This document shows, one piece after another, positions 1-8,994 of a stretch of 64,000 bases of DNA. Within the stretch, counting starts at the first letter, position 1. Each line of letters begins with the position of its first letter. This DNA comes from Aquabacter cavernae. Lineage in GTDB: Bacteria; Pseudomonadota; Alphaproteobacteria; Rhizobiales; Xanthobacteraceae. The notes beneath the pieces are model-generated. The model was not told the origin of the DNA, ran no database searches, and was given only the letters and a program-made list of their open reading frames with translations. The position numbers were made by a program, and so were the translations under genes. Location: contig NZ_RWKV01000008.1 of NCBI RefSeq assembly GCF_003993795.1, positions 682,001-746,000 on the forward strand, written 5' to 3'.

Positions 1-1
1 T

Positions 2-1645
2 CTTGCCAGCGAGCTGCCGCGCTACCAGCAGACCATCCGCGAGAAGGTGCGCACGCTGAAGGGCGCCACCGAAGGAGCGGGCACCTGGGACCGCCTGTCG
101 GCGATGCTCGAAGATCTCGGCCACGAATTCGAGGAGCGGTCGCCGATCCGTCCGGAAGGCGCGCCATTGCCCGTGGAAATCCACGAGCGGGCGCCGGGAA
201 CCCTCGGCATGGTGCAGACCGTGGCCGAGCCCCTGCTCCACCCGCTCGCCACCATCGGCATCATCTTCATCTTCACCATCTTCATCCTGCTCCAGCGGGA
301 GGACCTGCGAAACCGCCTGATCCGTCTCGCGGGCGCGCACGACATCCAGCGAACCACCGCCGCGCTCGACGATGCGGCGGCGCGGCTCTCGCGCTTCTTC
401 CTCACCCAGGTGATGCTGAATGCCGCCTTCGGTGCCGTGATCGGCGTGGGGCTCTGGCTGATCGGCGTCCCCAGTCCGGCCTTGTGGGGGCTATTGGCGG
501 CGGTGCTTCGCTTCGTGCCCTATGTGGGCGCCATCATCGCGGCCGTCCTGCCGCTGGTGCTTGCCATGGCGGTGGATCCCGGCTGGAGCATCGTCATCGC
601 CACGGCGCTTCTGTTCGCCGTGGTGGAGCCGCTGGTGGGCCACATCATCGAGCCGCTGGTCTATGGCCGGAGCACGGGCTTGTCCCCGGTCGCCGTGGTG
701 GCATCCGCCACGTTCTGGACCTGGCTCTGGGGGCCCATCGGCCTTGTGCTCTCCACCCCCCTCACCTTGTGCCTCGTGGTGCTCGGCCGCCATGTGGAGC
801 AGTTGGACTTCCTGGACATCATGCTGGGCGACCGCCCTCCCCTCACGGCGGCGGAGCTGTTCTACCAGCGCATGCTGGCGGGCGACCCGGTGGAGGCGAC
901 CACCAAGGCCGAGGAATTCCTGAAGGAAGGCAGCCTCGCCGACTATCTGGACGAGGTCGCCCTGCCCGGCTTGCGCCTCGCCCAACGGGATGCGGCCCGC
1001 GGCGCCATCGATCATGCGCGCATGCAGCGGATTGAGGAGAGCGTCCGCGAGATGCTGGATAATCTCGCCCTGTCCGACGATCCGAGCGGCGGGCGGACGG
1101 ACGATCCGGAGGCGGAAGCGGCGCTGGAGGCTGCCGGGCGCGTGCCGGACGCCTCGCCCCCCGCGACACGCGGCAGCCTGGCGAAGGGATGGCCGAGCGG
1201 AGCGCCCGTCCTGTGCCTCGCCGTGCGCTCGCCTCTGGATCTGGCGGCGGCGGGCCTCGTCCGGCATCTCCTGGCGCGCCATGGCGTGGACGCGCAGGTG
1301 GGAAGCGCCGAATCGTTCGGCACGCAAACGATCCCGCCGGAGGGTCCGGCGCCGGTCGTGCTGCTGTCGTCGCTGGAAATGCGCTCGTTCGCCCTGCTGC
1401 GCTATTCGGCGCGGCGGATCCGACGCCACGCGCCGCACGGACATCTGGTTCTGTGCGCCTGGGGCGCCCCCGCCAATGCCGGCCTGCGCGCAAACCTCGC
1501 GAGCCTTGAGGACACCGATGCGCTGGTGGAGCGGATGGCGGAACTTGAACGCCTTCTGCCGGAGCAGAATGTGCCGTCCAATGAAGATGAGGAAAGCCCC
1601 GCCCCGGTACGGCAGGAAAGAAATGGTCGGAGCGAGAGGATTTGA
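2..1645 (+). CDS. AI-2E family (PerM-like) membrane transporter, 5' end missing
   Basis: The reading frame is open from the window edge, so the N-terminus is missing. The product looks like a polytopic inner-membrane protein of the PerM/AI-2E exporter family. A hydrophobic segment lies near bases 239-299, further membrane segments lie near bases 400-800, and the family-typical stretches RFVPYVGAIIAA and IIEPLVYGRSTGLSP are present. After the last membrane segment (about base 790) a hydrophilic C-terminal region of about 280 residues follows, longer than in small family members. It contains an acidic low-complexity stretch. The stop codon lies inside the tRNA-Pro gene on the opposite strand. 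The substrate cannot be inferred, since AI-2 export is shown for only some members of the family. Confidence 0.85.
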   Translation, partial: LASELPRYQQTIREKVRTLKGATEGAGTWDRLSAMLEDLGHEFEERSPIRPEGAPLPVEIHERAPGTLGMVQTVAEPLLHPLATIGIIFIFTIFILLQREDLRNRLIRLAGAHDIQRTTAALDDAAARLSRFFLTQVMLNAAFGAVIGVGLWLIGVPSPALWGLLAAVLRFVPYVGAIIAAVLPLVLAMAVDPGWSIVIATALLFAVVEPLVGHIIEPLVYGRSTGLSPVAVVASATFWTWLWGPIGLVLSTPLTLCLVVLGRHVEQLDFLDIMLGDRPPLTAAELFYQRMLAGDPVEATTKAEEFLKEGSLADYLDEVALPGLRLAQRDAARGAIDHARMQRIEESVREMLDNLALSDDPSGGRTDDPEAEAALEAAGRVPDASPPATRGSLAKGWPSGAPVLCLAVRSPLDLAAAGLVRHLLARHGVDAQVGSAESFGTQTIPPEGPAPVVLLSSLEMRSFALLRYSARRIRRHAPHGHLVLCAWGAPANAGLRANLASLEDTDALVERMAELERLLPEQNVPSNEDEESPAPVRQERNGRSERI

Positions 1646-1701
1646 ACCTCCGACCCCTAGTCCCCCAGACTAGTGCGCTAACCGGGCTGCGCTACGCTCC
1701 G
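1624..1701 (-). tRNA. tRNA-Pro (anticodon GGG)
   Basis: The reverse complement folds as a full cloverleaf. The acceptor stem is CGGAGCG/CGCTCCG. The anticodon stem is CTAGT/ACTAG around the loop CTGGGGG, which places GGG at positions 34-36. The T arm is GGAGG-TTCAAAT-CCTCT with one non-Watson-Crick pair. A CCA end is encoded (TGG at 1624-1626 on the plus strand). The 3' end overlaps the last 22 bases of the AI-2E transporter gene in antisense. Confidence 0.95.
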
Positions 1702-1713
1702 ACGAGGGGCGGA

Positions 1714-1742
1714 CGTTTAGACCATGCTGCCCCCCTTCACAA
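1714..1742 (-). promoter_or_regulatory. Likely promoter of tRNA-Pro
   Basis: On the minus strand TTGTGA (1742-1737) and TAAACG (1719-1714) are separated by exactly 17 bases. The -10 element ends 12 bases before the mature tRNA 5' end, leaving a short leader for RNase P to remove. The boxes match the loose alphaproteobacterial sigma-70 pattern. No other promoter-like pair was seen nearby. Confidence 0.5.
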
Positions 1743-2111
1743 GTCCCTCCCCGCGCCACGCACAGCTTCTCTTGGGAAAAGTGCGGATTTTCGGAAAAAT
1801 GCAAAACCTCCCTCGGCGGCATGATCCGGGGCGGTTCGCCGCAGCGGAAAATTCCTTAACGGTCGAGCGGCGCTTTTGACACGTCATGCGCGCCAAAATC
1901 AGTCCGAACACCCACCGCGAGCATACATCTCAAAAGTGGAGGGCATTCGATTCTTCTTCTTCCACGACACCCGCCTTCTTCCCTCTGCGCGGGAATGCAG
2001 AACATCCATGTATTCATGTTCGAGCGTAATGTAATCGTATAATTAAATGAAACGCTGCCAATCCAGCGGTAGGAACGTAACATCCCATGACATTAGGGGA
2101 TGGGATTAGGT
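1743..2111. other. Intergenic stretch, AT-richer, no gene seen
   Basis: This segment lies between tRNA-Pro and rlpA and is clearly less GC-rich than its surroundings, for example near 1770-1860 and 2000-2060. The short open frames in it have no recognisable family, no good ribosome binding site and atypical composition. A TATAAT sequence sits at 2038-2043 on the plus strand but lacks a clear -35 partner at 16-18 bases. Confidence 0.5.
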
Positions 2112-2139
2112 TTGAAATATCAATCATTTCGGGTATATC
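2112..2139 (+). promoter_or_regulatory. Possible rlpA promoter
   Basis: TTGAAA (2112-2117) and TATATC (2134-2139) are spaced by 16 bases and lie about 110 bases before the rlpA start. The surroundings are AT-rich. This rests only on the sequence resemblance. Confidence 0.35.
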
Positions 2140-2247
2140 TTGGCACTGCAGAGTTAGCGCGCCATCTTTTAGCCTATAGCCCGTGACATTGTCGCCTTAT
2201 TGCCTGGGCATTCAGCAGACTTCCATCAACAATCTGGAGGTCTTGGC

Positions 2248-2862
2248 ATGGTGGTTGGCACGCGGATCGCGTTGGCAACGCTCGCACTCACTTTTACAGG
2301 CGCGGCTTATCCGGCTCTCGCCGATACCGGCCAGACGGGAACCGCATCCTATTATTGGCAGGGACGGGGAACCGCGAGTGGTGAGCGTTTCAATGCGAAC
2401 GCCATGACGGCCGCCCACCGTTCCCTGCCCTTCAACACCAAGGTCAAGGTCACGAACCTCGGGAACGGCCGTTCGGTGGTGGTGCGAATCAATGATCGCG
2501 GCCCGTTCATCCGCAGCCGAATCATCGATGTGTCACGGGGTGCGGCGAACGAGCTGGGCTTTACCGGCCGTGGCCTGACCCAGGTGAAGCTGACGGTGCT
2601 GGGTACGGATGCGCCCGTGACAACCGAGACGGCCACTGTGGAGCCCGCCAAGGCGACTGATGCCAAGGTGACTGAGGCTAAGGGAACCGAGACCAAGACC
2701 GCGGAAGCCGCCAAGGGCCGCACCCGCGTCGCCTCGCTGGCGCAGGCCACGCCTGATTCCCCGGCCGGAAGCGCCTCGGCGACCAATAACGGATGGACGG
2801 TCGTCCCCTCGCCCGGCGCCCAGGCCCCGACCCAGGATCAGCAGACCCAGCCGACGCCCTGA
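2248..2862 (+). CDS. rlpA: RlpA-like septal ring lytic transglycosylase domain protein
   Basis: A 204-residue exported protein. The start chosen is the ATG at 2248, which has GGAGG seven bases upstream and opens a signal peptide ending near ALA at residue 25. An upstream in-frame start at 2200 would put a polar leader before it. Residues about 31-115 form the RlpA double-psi beta-barrel, with [15 protein letters not shown] and RINDRGPF. The C-terminal third is a low-complexity Lys/Thr/Ala/Glu region, and no SPOR domain is seen. There is no lipobox cysteine, unlike the E. coli lipoprotein form. Of the active-site positions reported for Pseudomonas RlpA (E120, D123, H131), Glu46 and His57 are kept, but the Asp position is Asn49. 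Confidence 0.88.
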   Translation: MVVGTRIALATLALTFTGAAYPALADTGQTGTASYYWQGRGTASGERFNANAMTAAHRSLPFNTKVKVTNLGNGRSVVVRINDRGPFIRSRIIDVSRGAANELGFTGRGLTQVKLTVLGTDAPVTTETATVEPAKATDAKVTEAKGTETKTAEAAKGRTRVASLAQATPDSPAGSASATNNGWTVVPSPGAQAPTQDQQTQPTP

Positions 2863-2876
2863 CAAGCGCCGTTAGG

Positions 2877-2960
2877 CCGATCGATATTCAGGCGGTCGGG
2901 CGTGTGTGTCCAAGACTGTAGCGTCATGGCCGGGCTGGTCCCGGCCATCCACGCGGTTCC
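2877..2960. repeat. Palindromic intergenic repeat, copy 1
   Basis: Downstream of rlpA lies a GATATTCAGGC-type motif followed by a strong hairpin, ATGGCCGGG-CTGGT-CCCGGCCAT at 2926-2948 (9 bp stem, 5-base loop). A related arrangement occurs at 8995-9120, after bamE. Such GGCCGGG..CCCGGCC palindromes are, from general knowledge, common dispersed intergenic repeats in rhizobial genomes. It may also act as the 3' hairpin of the rlpA transcript. The rest of the gap from 2961 to 3129 shows nothing I can name. Confidence 0.55.
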
Positions 2961-3129
2961 GCCATATGTCCGCTCGATGTGGAAGCACGGATGCCGCGGA
3001 TACGACCGGGCATGACGCGCCTTGAAGGCTTGAACCCGTCCATGTTTCGGACTGTCGATCCGCCCCAGGGCGTTTCAGAGTTGCGACGGGATCGTGGAGC
3101 GAGGCCGTCTCGACACATCCGGCTCTCAG

Positions 3130-3168
3130 GAAAACACGACCCGCGACGGGCTGACGGCCTGTCGCGGG
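3130..3168 (-). terminator. Likely terminator of the merR/ihfA unit
   Basis: Minus strand: CCCGCGACAGGC and GCCCGTCGCGGG form a 12 bp stem with one mismatch around a 5-base loop, followed by TCGTGTTTTCC. It begins 14 bases after the MerR-family stop codon. Confidence 0.6.
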
Positions 3169-3181
3169 ATCGCGCGCGTCC

Positions 3182-4624
3182 CTATCCCTGCTCCATGGCA
3201 GAGGTGAGCAGGCGACGGCATTCCCCCAGCTCATAGAGCGTTGCCTGGAGACGGTGCATGTCGTCCCGCGACAGGACCGGCTGCGGCGGATGGGCCGGCG
3301 CGGCGGTCATGCGCGGCTCGGAGCGCAGGTGCGGGGGAAGATATTGCTCCGGCGGCCCCTGGCGACGCGGCTCAGGCGGCGCATAGGCGGGCGCGCCGAC
3401 GCTCTCGCCCCAGCCGTCTTCCTCGAACTCCGCCGGCCCCACATCCTCCAGCGGCGCGGTGAGCGGACCCACGCGGCGGCGCAGAACCGGCTCCTCCTCG
3501 CGCGGCGTATGCTCTTTCAGGCGGCGGATGCGCGCATCCAGCGGCTCGGAAATGACATCGTCATCGCTCTCCCGCATCTCTTCATCGAAGAAGGGCAGGA
3601 GCGGGTCCTCAAGCTCCGGCTGCATCACCGGATCCGGAATCCGGGAAGCGGGGCCACGGGTCGGCCGCCGAAGAGGCGCCGGCCGCACGGCGGCGACTTC
3701 GGGCGCACGCGCCTGCACCGGAGGGGGAGCCTCGGACGGCACACCCGGCTCGAACCAATCCTCCTCCTCGTCCTCCATCGCCACGAACGGAGTGGGGACG
3801 CGGGGAGCCTGCTCTCTCGGTGCGTGGTCCCGAGACGCCTGCAAATGAGGCGTCTGCGCGCGGGAGGGGAATCCGTGATCGACCGGCGGGGCGCGCGGCG
3901 CCTCGAATTCCGGCTCCATGTCATCAAAGGGGAGGCCGGGCTCTTCAGGCGCCACTTGGGCAGGCGGAGCATAACGCGGCGGCCGGGCACGCGGCGCGGG
4001 CGCGTCGTCGTCGCGCTCATATCCGCCATCCGGATCCGCGCGGGCATCACGGGCCGGCGGCCGCGCCGGCCCGGCATCGAGGCGCGGCCATGCGCGCTCC
4101 TCGCGAACGGTGCCATAGGTCGTGTCGGACGCCTGCGGAACGGGGGGGAAGAGCGGCTCCATGTCCGTCACGAAATCCGCGTCCGGCTTGCTCCGCTCGC
4201 GACGGCGCGGCAGGAGGCCGCCCAGCAGGCCCCGCGCCCCGCCTTCACCCGCCTGCGCGGCAGGCGCCGGGCTTTTCGGGGCCGGCGCGGGCTTCGGCGC
4301 CGGCTGGCGGAGGTCTTCCAGGGGGCGGCCTTCCAGGAGGTCCCCACCCATGGCCTGGATGGTGCGCGTGCCCTGGTCCTTCAGGACCTTCTGGACACCC
4401 TTGATGGTGTAGCCTTCGGTGTAGAGCAGATGGCGGATGGCCCGCAGGAGATCCACATCCTCCGGCCGATAGAAGCGCCGGCCGCCGGCCCGCTTGACGG
4501 GACGGATCTCGGGGAACTTCGTTTCCCAGAACCGCAGGACATGCTGGGGAAGGTCGAGATGATCCGCCACCTCGCTGATGGTGCGGAAGGCGTCGGGCGA
4601 CTTGTCCGAAAGCCTGTCTGCCAC
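3182..4624 (-). CDS. MerR-family transcriptional regulator with long disordered tail
   Basis: A 480-residue protein. Residues about 14-85 are a MerR-type winged helix-turn-helix ([52 protein letters not shown]). The remaining roughly 390 residues are rich in Pro, Ala, Arg, Glu and Asp, with no recognisable domain and no Cys-based effector site. Typical MerR proteins are 110-270 residues, so the tail is exceptional in length. The gene follows ihfA by about 100 bases, a position conserved in Rhizobiales with plsX-fabH-ihfA upstream. Its target is unknown. The N-terminal call is firm, and no role for the tail can be given. Confidence 0.85.
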   Translation of the reverse strand: MADRLSDKSPDAFRTISEVADHLDLPQHVLRFWETKFPEIRPVKRAGGRRFYRPEDVDLLRAIRHLLYTEGYTIKGVQKVLKDQGTRTIQAMGGDLLEGRPLEDLRQPAPKPAPAPKSPAPAAQAGEGGARGLLGGLLPRRRERSKPDADFVTDMEPLFPPVPQASDTTYGTVREERAWPRLDAGPARPPARDARADPDGGYERDDDAPAPRARPPRYAPPAQVAPEEPGLPFDDMEPEFEAPRAPPVDHGFPSRAQTPHLQASRDHAPREQAPRVPTPFVAMEDEEEDWFEPGVPSEAPPPVQARAPEVAAVRPAPLRRPTRGPASRIPDPVMQPELEDPLLPFFDEEMRESDDDVISEPLDARIRRLKEHTPREEEPVLRRRVGPLTAPLEDVGPAEFEEDGWGESVGAPAYAPPEPRRQGPPEQYLPPHLRSEPRMTAAPAHPPQPVLSRDDMHRLQATLYELGECRRLLTSAMEQG

Positions 4625-4727
4625 GTGAAGACCGCCCCGATCAGGTCAGCGGGCGCCGGAGCGCCGCAAAAGCGATGCGACCCCGGTCAGGGCGCACGGC
4701 TTGGTGGATAAGGATGCGGACGACGCC

Positions 4728-5045
4728 TCAGTCGTCGTCGCCTTCTCCACCTGTGCGCCCGTTTATGCGATTCTTCAAGATGCTGGACGGCTTGAACACC
4801 ATGACCCGGCGCGGTGCGATGGGCACCTCTTCGCCGGTCTTGGGATTGCGCCCGACCCGCTGGCCTTTCTCGCGCACAACGAACGAGCCGAAGGAAGACA
4901 GCTTCACGGTCTCGCCACTGGCGAGGCAATCGGCGATCTCACTTAAAACGGCTTCGACAAGCTGCGCTGACTCGGTCCGGGAAAGCCCCACCTGCTGGTA
5001 GACGGCTTCGCACAAATCCGCTCGCGTGACGGTCTTCCCAGCCAT
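4728..5045 (-). CDS. ihfA: Integration host factor subunit alpha
   Basis: A 105-residue DNA-bending HU/IHF-fold protein. The start at 5045 ([11 protein letters not shown]) is preferred over an in-frame start six codons upstream, because GGGGAG precedes it at normal distance and the family starts there. The diagnostic [19 protein letters not shown] arm region and the [14 protein letters not shown]-terminus are present. IHF works as a heterodimer with IhfB in recombination, replication and sigma-54 promoter activation. IhfB is not in this window. The gene sits between fabH and the MerR-type gene. Confidence 0.95.
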   Translation of the reverse strand: MAGKTVTRADLCEAVYQQVGLSRTESAQLVEAVLSEIADCLASGETVKLSSFGSFVVREKGQRVGRNPKTGEEVPIAPRRVMVFKPSSILKNRINGRTGGEGDDD

Positions 5046-5085
5046 GTGTCTCCCCGGCCCCACGAGAGAACGACTTCAACGATGG

Positions 5086-5115
5086 AACGTACCCACGTCA
5101 GACGAGACTGGTCAA
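5086..5115 (-). promoter_or_regulatory. Possible ihfA promoter
   Basis: On the minus strand TTGACC (5115-5110) and TACGTT (5091-5086) are spaced by 18 bases, 41 bases before the ihfA start. An imperfect inverted repeat, GTGGTTAAT...ATTACCAC, covers 5117-5138 next to it and runs into the fabH stop codon. Confidence 0.4.
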
Positions 5116-5131
5116 TGTGGTTAATGGGTTA

Positions 5132-6106
5132 TTACCACCTGACAAGTGCAGACGCCCACGTGAATCCGCCCCCCATCGCCTCCAGCAGGACCAGGTCGTC
5201 GTCCTTGATCCGGCCGTCCTTGCGCGCCACGTCGAGCGCGAGAGGGATGGAGGCGGCGGAGGTGTTACCGTGCCTATCGACGGTTGTCACCACTTTCCCA
5301 GGCGCAATTTGCAACTTTTGCGCGCTGGCATCGATAATGCGCCGGTTGGCTTGGTGCGGCACGAACCAATCGATGGTTTCCGCACTCTCCCCGCTCGCCG
5401 CAAAAGCGTCCTCGATCACGTCCGTGATCATGCCCACCGCGTGGCGGAACACCTCGCGTCCCTCCATCCGTAGATGGCCGACCGTCTGGGTGGAGGACGG
5501 GCCTCCATCCACGAACAGCTTGGACCGATGGCGTCCATCGGTGCGCAAATGGCTGGTGAGCACGCCGCGCCCGCCGGCGGCATCCACGGCAACCGCCTCC
5601 AGCACCACGGCCCCTGCCCCGTCGCCGAACAGCACGCAGGTGCCGCGGTCGGTCCAGTCCAGGATGCGCGAGAAGGTCTCGGCGCCGATCACGAGGGCCC
5701 GCTTGAACATGCCCGTGCGCAGATGCGCGTCCGCGGTGGAGAGGGCGAAGACGAACCCCGAGCACACCGCCTGTAGGTCGAACGCCGCGCCCTGGGTGAT
5801 GCCGAGCTGCGCCTGGATGGTTGCAGCCGTCGCCGGAAAGGTCTGGTCAGGCGTGGACGTGGCGAGCACGATGAGGTCGATGTCGCCCGGTTCGAGGCCG
5901 GCATCGGCGAGCGCGCGCAGCGCCGCCTCCCGCCCGAGGTCCGATGTCATCTCGCCCTCTGCGGCGATATGGCGCTCGCGGATTCCGGTGCGCTGGACGA
6001 TCCACTCGTCCGACGTATCCACCCGGGACGCGAGATCCGCATTGGTGACAAGCGTCGCGGGCAGATACGAACCGACCCCCCGGACCACCGACCTGATGAC
6101 GCTCAC
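5132..6106 (-). CDS. fabH: Beta-ketoacyl-[ACP] synthase III
   Basis: A 324-residue thiolase-fold enzyme that condenses acetyl-CoA with malonyl-ACP to start fatty acid synthesis. The catalytic triad is visible as Cys115 ([10 protein letters not shown]), His251 (VPHQANRR) and Asn281 (HGNTSAAS). The start is a GTG overlapping the plsX stop codon (GTGA), with AAGGA in front, so translation is probably coupled to plsX. The open frame extends far upstream across plsX and into DUF177, but that part is the wrong frame of those genes. Length and motifs are standard. Confidence 0.97.
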   Translation of the reverse strand: MSVIRSVVRGVGSYLPATLVTNADLASRVDTSDEWIVQRTGIRERHIAAEGEMTSDLGREAALRALADAGLEPGDIDLIVLATSTPDQTFPATAATIQAQLGITQGAAFDLQAVCSGFVFALSTADAHLRTGMFKRALVIGAETFSRILDWTDRGTCVLFGDGAGAVVLEAVAVDAAGGRGVLTSHLRTDGRHRSKLFVDGGPSSTQTVGHLRMEGREVFRHAVGMITDVIEDAFAASGESAETIDWFVPHQANRRIIDASAQKLQIAPGKVVTTVDRHGNTSAASIPLALDVARKDGRIKDDDLVLLEAMGGGFTWASALVRW

Positions 6107-7176
6107 GATTGTCCTTCCGCCACAGCGGCCTCCGCCGGCCCGGAAGCGGCCCTGGCGGCCGGCCGGCTGAGGAGGCTCTTTTCGATCCGCGTCAGCAATT
6201 GATGACGCACCATGTCGTAGCCCAGATCCACGGCCGCAGCGAAGCCTTCCGCATCGGCCCCCCCGTGACTCTTGATGACCACGCCGTTCAATCCCAGGAA
6301 CACGCCGCCGTTCGACCGGCGCGGGTCCATTTTCTCGCGCAGCATCTGGAAGGCGTCGCGCGCCAGCAGATAGCCCAGGCGCGCCCGCCAGGTGCGACCC
6401 ATGGCGGCGCGCAGATAGGTAGCGATCTGCTTGGCGGTCCCTTCGGCGGTCTTCAGCGCGATATTGCCGGAGAAGCCTTCCACCACCACCACGTCCACGG
6501 TGCCGGCACCGATATCGTTGCCCTCGACGAAGCCGTGATAACGCATGTCGGAATGGGTGTCCTCCTTCAGGAGACGCCCCGCTTCCTTCACTTCCTCCAC
6601 GCCCTTGATTTCCTCGACGCCCACATTCAGCAGGCCCACGGACGGCTGGGGAATGTCGAAGATGGTGCGGGCCATGGCCGCACCCATGATGGCCATTTCC
6701 ACGAGGCTCTGTGCCGTGGCGCCGATGGAGGCGCCCATGTCCAGCACGATGCTCTCGCCCTTCAGGGTGGGCCAGATGGCCGCGATGGCTGGGCGGCCGA
6801 TTCCCGGCATGGTCCGCAGATTGACCTTCGCCATGGCCATGAGCGCGCCGGTATTGCCCGCCGAGACCGCCGCGTCGGCCTGATGCTGCTTCACGGCATC
6901 GATGCAGCGCCACATGCTGGATTTGTAGCGCCCCGCCCGCAGGGCCTGGCTGGGCTTGTCGTCCATGCCCACCACCACATCCGTGTGGACGATGCGCGAG
7001 ACCGCCGCGAGCGCGGGATAGGAGACCAGAACCGCCTTGAGCCGGGACTCGTCGCCGAACAGGACGAATTCGGTGTCCGGATGCCGCGCCTGGGAAATGG
7101 CGACGCCCTTGAGCACGACCTCTGGCCCATGGTCGCCGCCCATGGCGTCGATGGATATGCGGACGGGTACGCTCAT
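6103..7176 (-). CDS. plsX: Phosphate acyltransferase PlsX
   Basis: A 357-residue enzyme converting acyl-ACP to acyl-phosphate for the PlsY step of phospholipid synthesis. The N-terminus [12 protein letters not shown] is the family signature. Later blocks include [23 protein letters not shown] and [16 protein letters not shown]. It ends in a GTGA overlap with fabH, linking phospholipid and fatty acid initiation. In enterobacteria rpmF precedes plsX. Here DUF177 (yceD) precedes it by 98 bases and rpmF is absent. Confidence 0.97.
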   Translation of the reverse strand: MSVPVRISIDAMGGDHGPEVVLKGVAISQARHPDTEFVLFGDESRLKAVLVSYPALAAVSRIVHTDVVVGMDDKPSQALRAGRYKSSMWRCIDAVKQHQADAAVSAGNTGALMAMAKVNLRTMPGIGRPAIAAIWPTLKGESIVLDMGASIGATAQSLVEMAIMGAAMARTIFDIPQPSVGLLNVGVEEIKGVEEVKEAGRLLKEDTHSDMRYHGFVEGNDIGAGTVDVVVVEGFSGNIALKTAEGTAKQIATYLRAAMGRTWRARLGYLLARDAFQMLREKMDPRRSNGGVFLGLNGVVIKSHGGADAEGFAAAVDLGYDMVRHQLLTRIEKSLLSRPAARAASGPAEAAVAEGQS

Positions 7177-7274
7177 TTCGGCAGAGGTTCCGGTTTCTTC
7201 GGCGTCGAGCGGCCGTGCGGCGCGCGCCGGGACAATAGCGTCTCGCAGGCTGGCCGCAACTCCACCCTGGCGGA

Positions 7275-7808
7275 TCAGCCTTTATCCTTAAGCGGCGCGA
7301 GAGCCGCGAAGGGCGAGGCACCCGATTCGTCCTCGTTCGCAGGCTCGAAAAGCTCCCCCGGCCGGCGCGGATAGGGATCGATGCCAAGGGCGAGGAATTC
7401 CGTCACCAGCGCGCCAAGATCGATGGCCCCATCCACCACCGCGTCGGGCGGGTCGATCTCGGGGTCCAACTCCTCTTCCGGCACGGCGGGCGCCGGGTCG
7501 GCCTGAGGCATGAACTTGACATCCACATCCTCGGAAACCTCGGTGTCGAACTCCTGGAGCGAGACCACCGACACCTGACGCACCTCCGCCATGACCCGGC
7601 CGGTCACGCGCGCGCCGTCGCCGGCGATGGGAGTGACGGTGAGGTCGGCGGTGAGCGCGTGGAGCGCCACGACCCCCACATGGCGCGCGAGGCGCTCCAG
7701 GGTGCGCGCATCGGGCTCCATGCGGACGACGCGCCCGCCGGGCGGCAGGTCCAGGACGCGGATATACTGCGCATAAGGCGGGAGAGCGGGGCTGGTGTCC
7801 TCAGGCAT
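7275..7808 (-). CDS. DUF177 (YceD-family) protein
   Basis: A 177-residue protein of the DUF177/YceD family. Family features are the N-terminal short beta region, the long acidic middle (DVDVKFMPQ..., [13 protein letters not shown]) and the end block [22 protein letters not shown]. In other bacteria and plastids the family is linked to 23S rRNA accumulation and is encoded with rpmF, which is missing here. Its ATG lies inside the last codons of the upstream CBP3-type gene (8-base overlap), so the two are translationally linked. Function here is inferred from the family only. Confidence 0.9.
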   Translation of the reverse strand: MPEDTSPALPPYAQYIRVLDLPPGGRVVRMEPDARTLERLARHVGVVALHALTADLTVTPIAGDGARVTGRVMAEVRQVSVVSLQEFDTEVSEDVDVKFMPQADPAPAVPEEELDPEIDPPDAVVDGAIDLGALVTEFLALGIDPYPRRPGELFEPANEDESGASPFAALAPLKDKG

Positions 7809-8349
7809 TGTCCGGAGTCTCGCATGTGGCCGGGTTGGGGAACGCCACCTCCCCCCTCAAAAGCACCGAAACCTCGGTCGCGGCCAAGCGGTCGGCCGCC
7901 GCGCGCGCATAAGCGGCAAGGCGGAGGGCGGCAGGGTCCGTCGGCGAACATTCGAGCACGTTTCGGGCGAGCGCGGTGGGCAGATCCTCATTCTTGGTTT
8001 CGAGCGCTGAATCGTATGCCGCGGTGCGTCCGTAGAAGGCTTGTCCAATCTTCTTCATCCGCTTGGGAACCGTGAGGTCTCCGGTCCCCATTTCCCGCAA
8101 CGTGCGATCCATGTCGTCCAGAAAAGCATCAAATAGCTCTTGCGAGGCTGACTTGGCGGTGCCCACCTCGCCCTTTAGGCGGTGGCACACCAGAAAAGTA
8201 TGCAGGAGAAGAAGCTCGAAGCGCCCCTCTATGGTATCGGGCACCCCAAAGTCGGTATAGAAGGCCGGAAGCCGTGCCTGTGCCACGATCGCGCCATACA
8301 GGCGCCCGATGGTGGGGTGTGGTTGGTTTCGGCGAAACAGGCTGAACAT
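7801..8349 (-). CDS. Ubiquinol-cytochrome c chaperone (CBP3) family protein
   Basis: A 182-residue protein resembling the mitochondrial CBP3/UQCC1 assembly factor domain: an N-terminal Arg-rich start, then LYGAIVAQARLPAFYTDFGVPDTIEGRFELLLLH and an ELFDAFLDDMDRTLREMGTGD block. In mitochondria this family helps cytochrome b synthesis and assembly of the bc1 complex. The bacterial role is inferred. It is the first gene of a run with DUF177, plsX and fabH and diverges from bamE. Confidence 0.88.
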   Translation of the reverse strand: MFSLFRRNQPHPTIGRLYGAIVAQARLPAFYTDFGVPDTIEGRFELLLLHTFLVCHRLKGEVGTAKSASQELFDAFLDDMDRTLREMGTGDLTVPKRMKKIGQAFYGRTAAYDSALETKNEDLPTALARNVLECSPTDPAALRLAAYARAAADRLAATEVSVLLRGEVAFPNPATCETPDNA

Positions 8350-8410
8350 CTTAGCTTGGCGTTTTTGGGGTTGGCCGCCTGTCGCGGAGGCTCAAAGTCG
8401 CAACATGAGC

Positions 8411-8439
8411 GGCGTAGCCTGCCCAGGGCGCGCTGGCAA
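8411..8439 (-). promoter_or_regulatory. Possible promoter of the CBP3-DUF177-plsX-fabH unit
   Basis: TTGCCA and TACGCC on the minus strand are spaced by 17 bases in the short region divergent with bamE, about 60 bases before the CBP3-type start codon. Confidence 0.35.
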
Positions 8440-8479
8440 GCGGAGCCGGACTTCGCACGGCGAATACGAGGATTGAAGC

Positions 8480-8992
8480 GTGGTGTCTTCGGAACTTGGA
8501 TCCCTGGCCGGACGCGGCCGCCTGGCCGTGTGCGCGCTCCTGATGGCGGGCACACTGGCAGGATGCGGCTCAGGCGGCGGCATTAATTTGGTGGGCGGTT
8601 CCGGCACATCCCTGAGCGGCGTGGTGCGGACCTACCAGCGCGGTTATGTCCTGAGCGAGGGCGCCCTGGAACAGGTGCCCGTGGGATCGAGCCAGGAGCA
8701 GGTCCTGCTGGTGCTCGGCACCCCCTCCACCGTTGCCACCGTGAGCGGCGATGTCTTCTATTATATCTCCCAGACTCAGACGAAGGTCGCCTTCCTGAAG
8801 CCGGAAATCACCGAGCAGAAGGTGCTGGCTGTTTATTTCGACAAGAACCGCCGCGTCACCCGCATCGCCAATTACGGTCTGCAGGACGGCAAGGTCTTCG
8901 ACTTCATCTCGCAGACGACGCCCACCTCGGGCGAAGAGCTGAGCGTGCTGAAGCAGCTCATCCAGGCGACGAACTTCTCGCCGGGCCTCTAG
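8480..8992 (+). CDS. bamE: Outer membrane protein assembly factor BamE
   Basis: A 170-residue lipoprotein. The start is GTG at 8480 with a GAGG ribosome binding site seven to eight bases upstream. A signal peptide ends at lipobox LAGC with Cys29 as the lipidated residue. The SmpA/OmlA fold follows: GYVLSEGALEQVPVGSSQEQVLLVLGTPST, then VFYYISQT and the last strands VLAVYFDKNRRVTRIANYGLQDG. It is a subunit of the BAM complex that inserts beta-barrel proteins in the outer membrane. It diverges from the CBP3-type gene and is followed by a repeat and a strong terminator. Confidence 0.93.
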   Translation: MVSSELGSLAGRGRLAVCALLMAGTLAGCGSGGGINLVGGSGTSLSGVVRTYQRGYVLSEGALEQVPVGSSQEQVLLVLGTPSTVATVSGDVFYYISQTQTKVAFLKPEITEQKVLAVYFDKNRRVTRIANYGLQDGKVFDFISQTTPTSGEELSVLKQLIQATNFSPGL

Positions 8993-8994
8993 GT

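Noticed and set aside
1856-2083. 75-codon minus-strand open frame in the gap before rlpA
   Set aside because: No ribosome binding site, no recognisable family, and it lies across an AT-rich stretch.
5132-7387. 751-codon open frame that would fuse fabH with upstream sequence
   Set aside because: Only the part from the GTG at 6106 encodes FabH. The rest runs in the wrong frame through plsX and DUF177, both clear genes.
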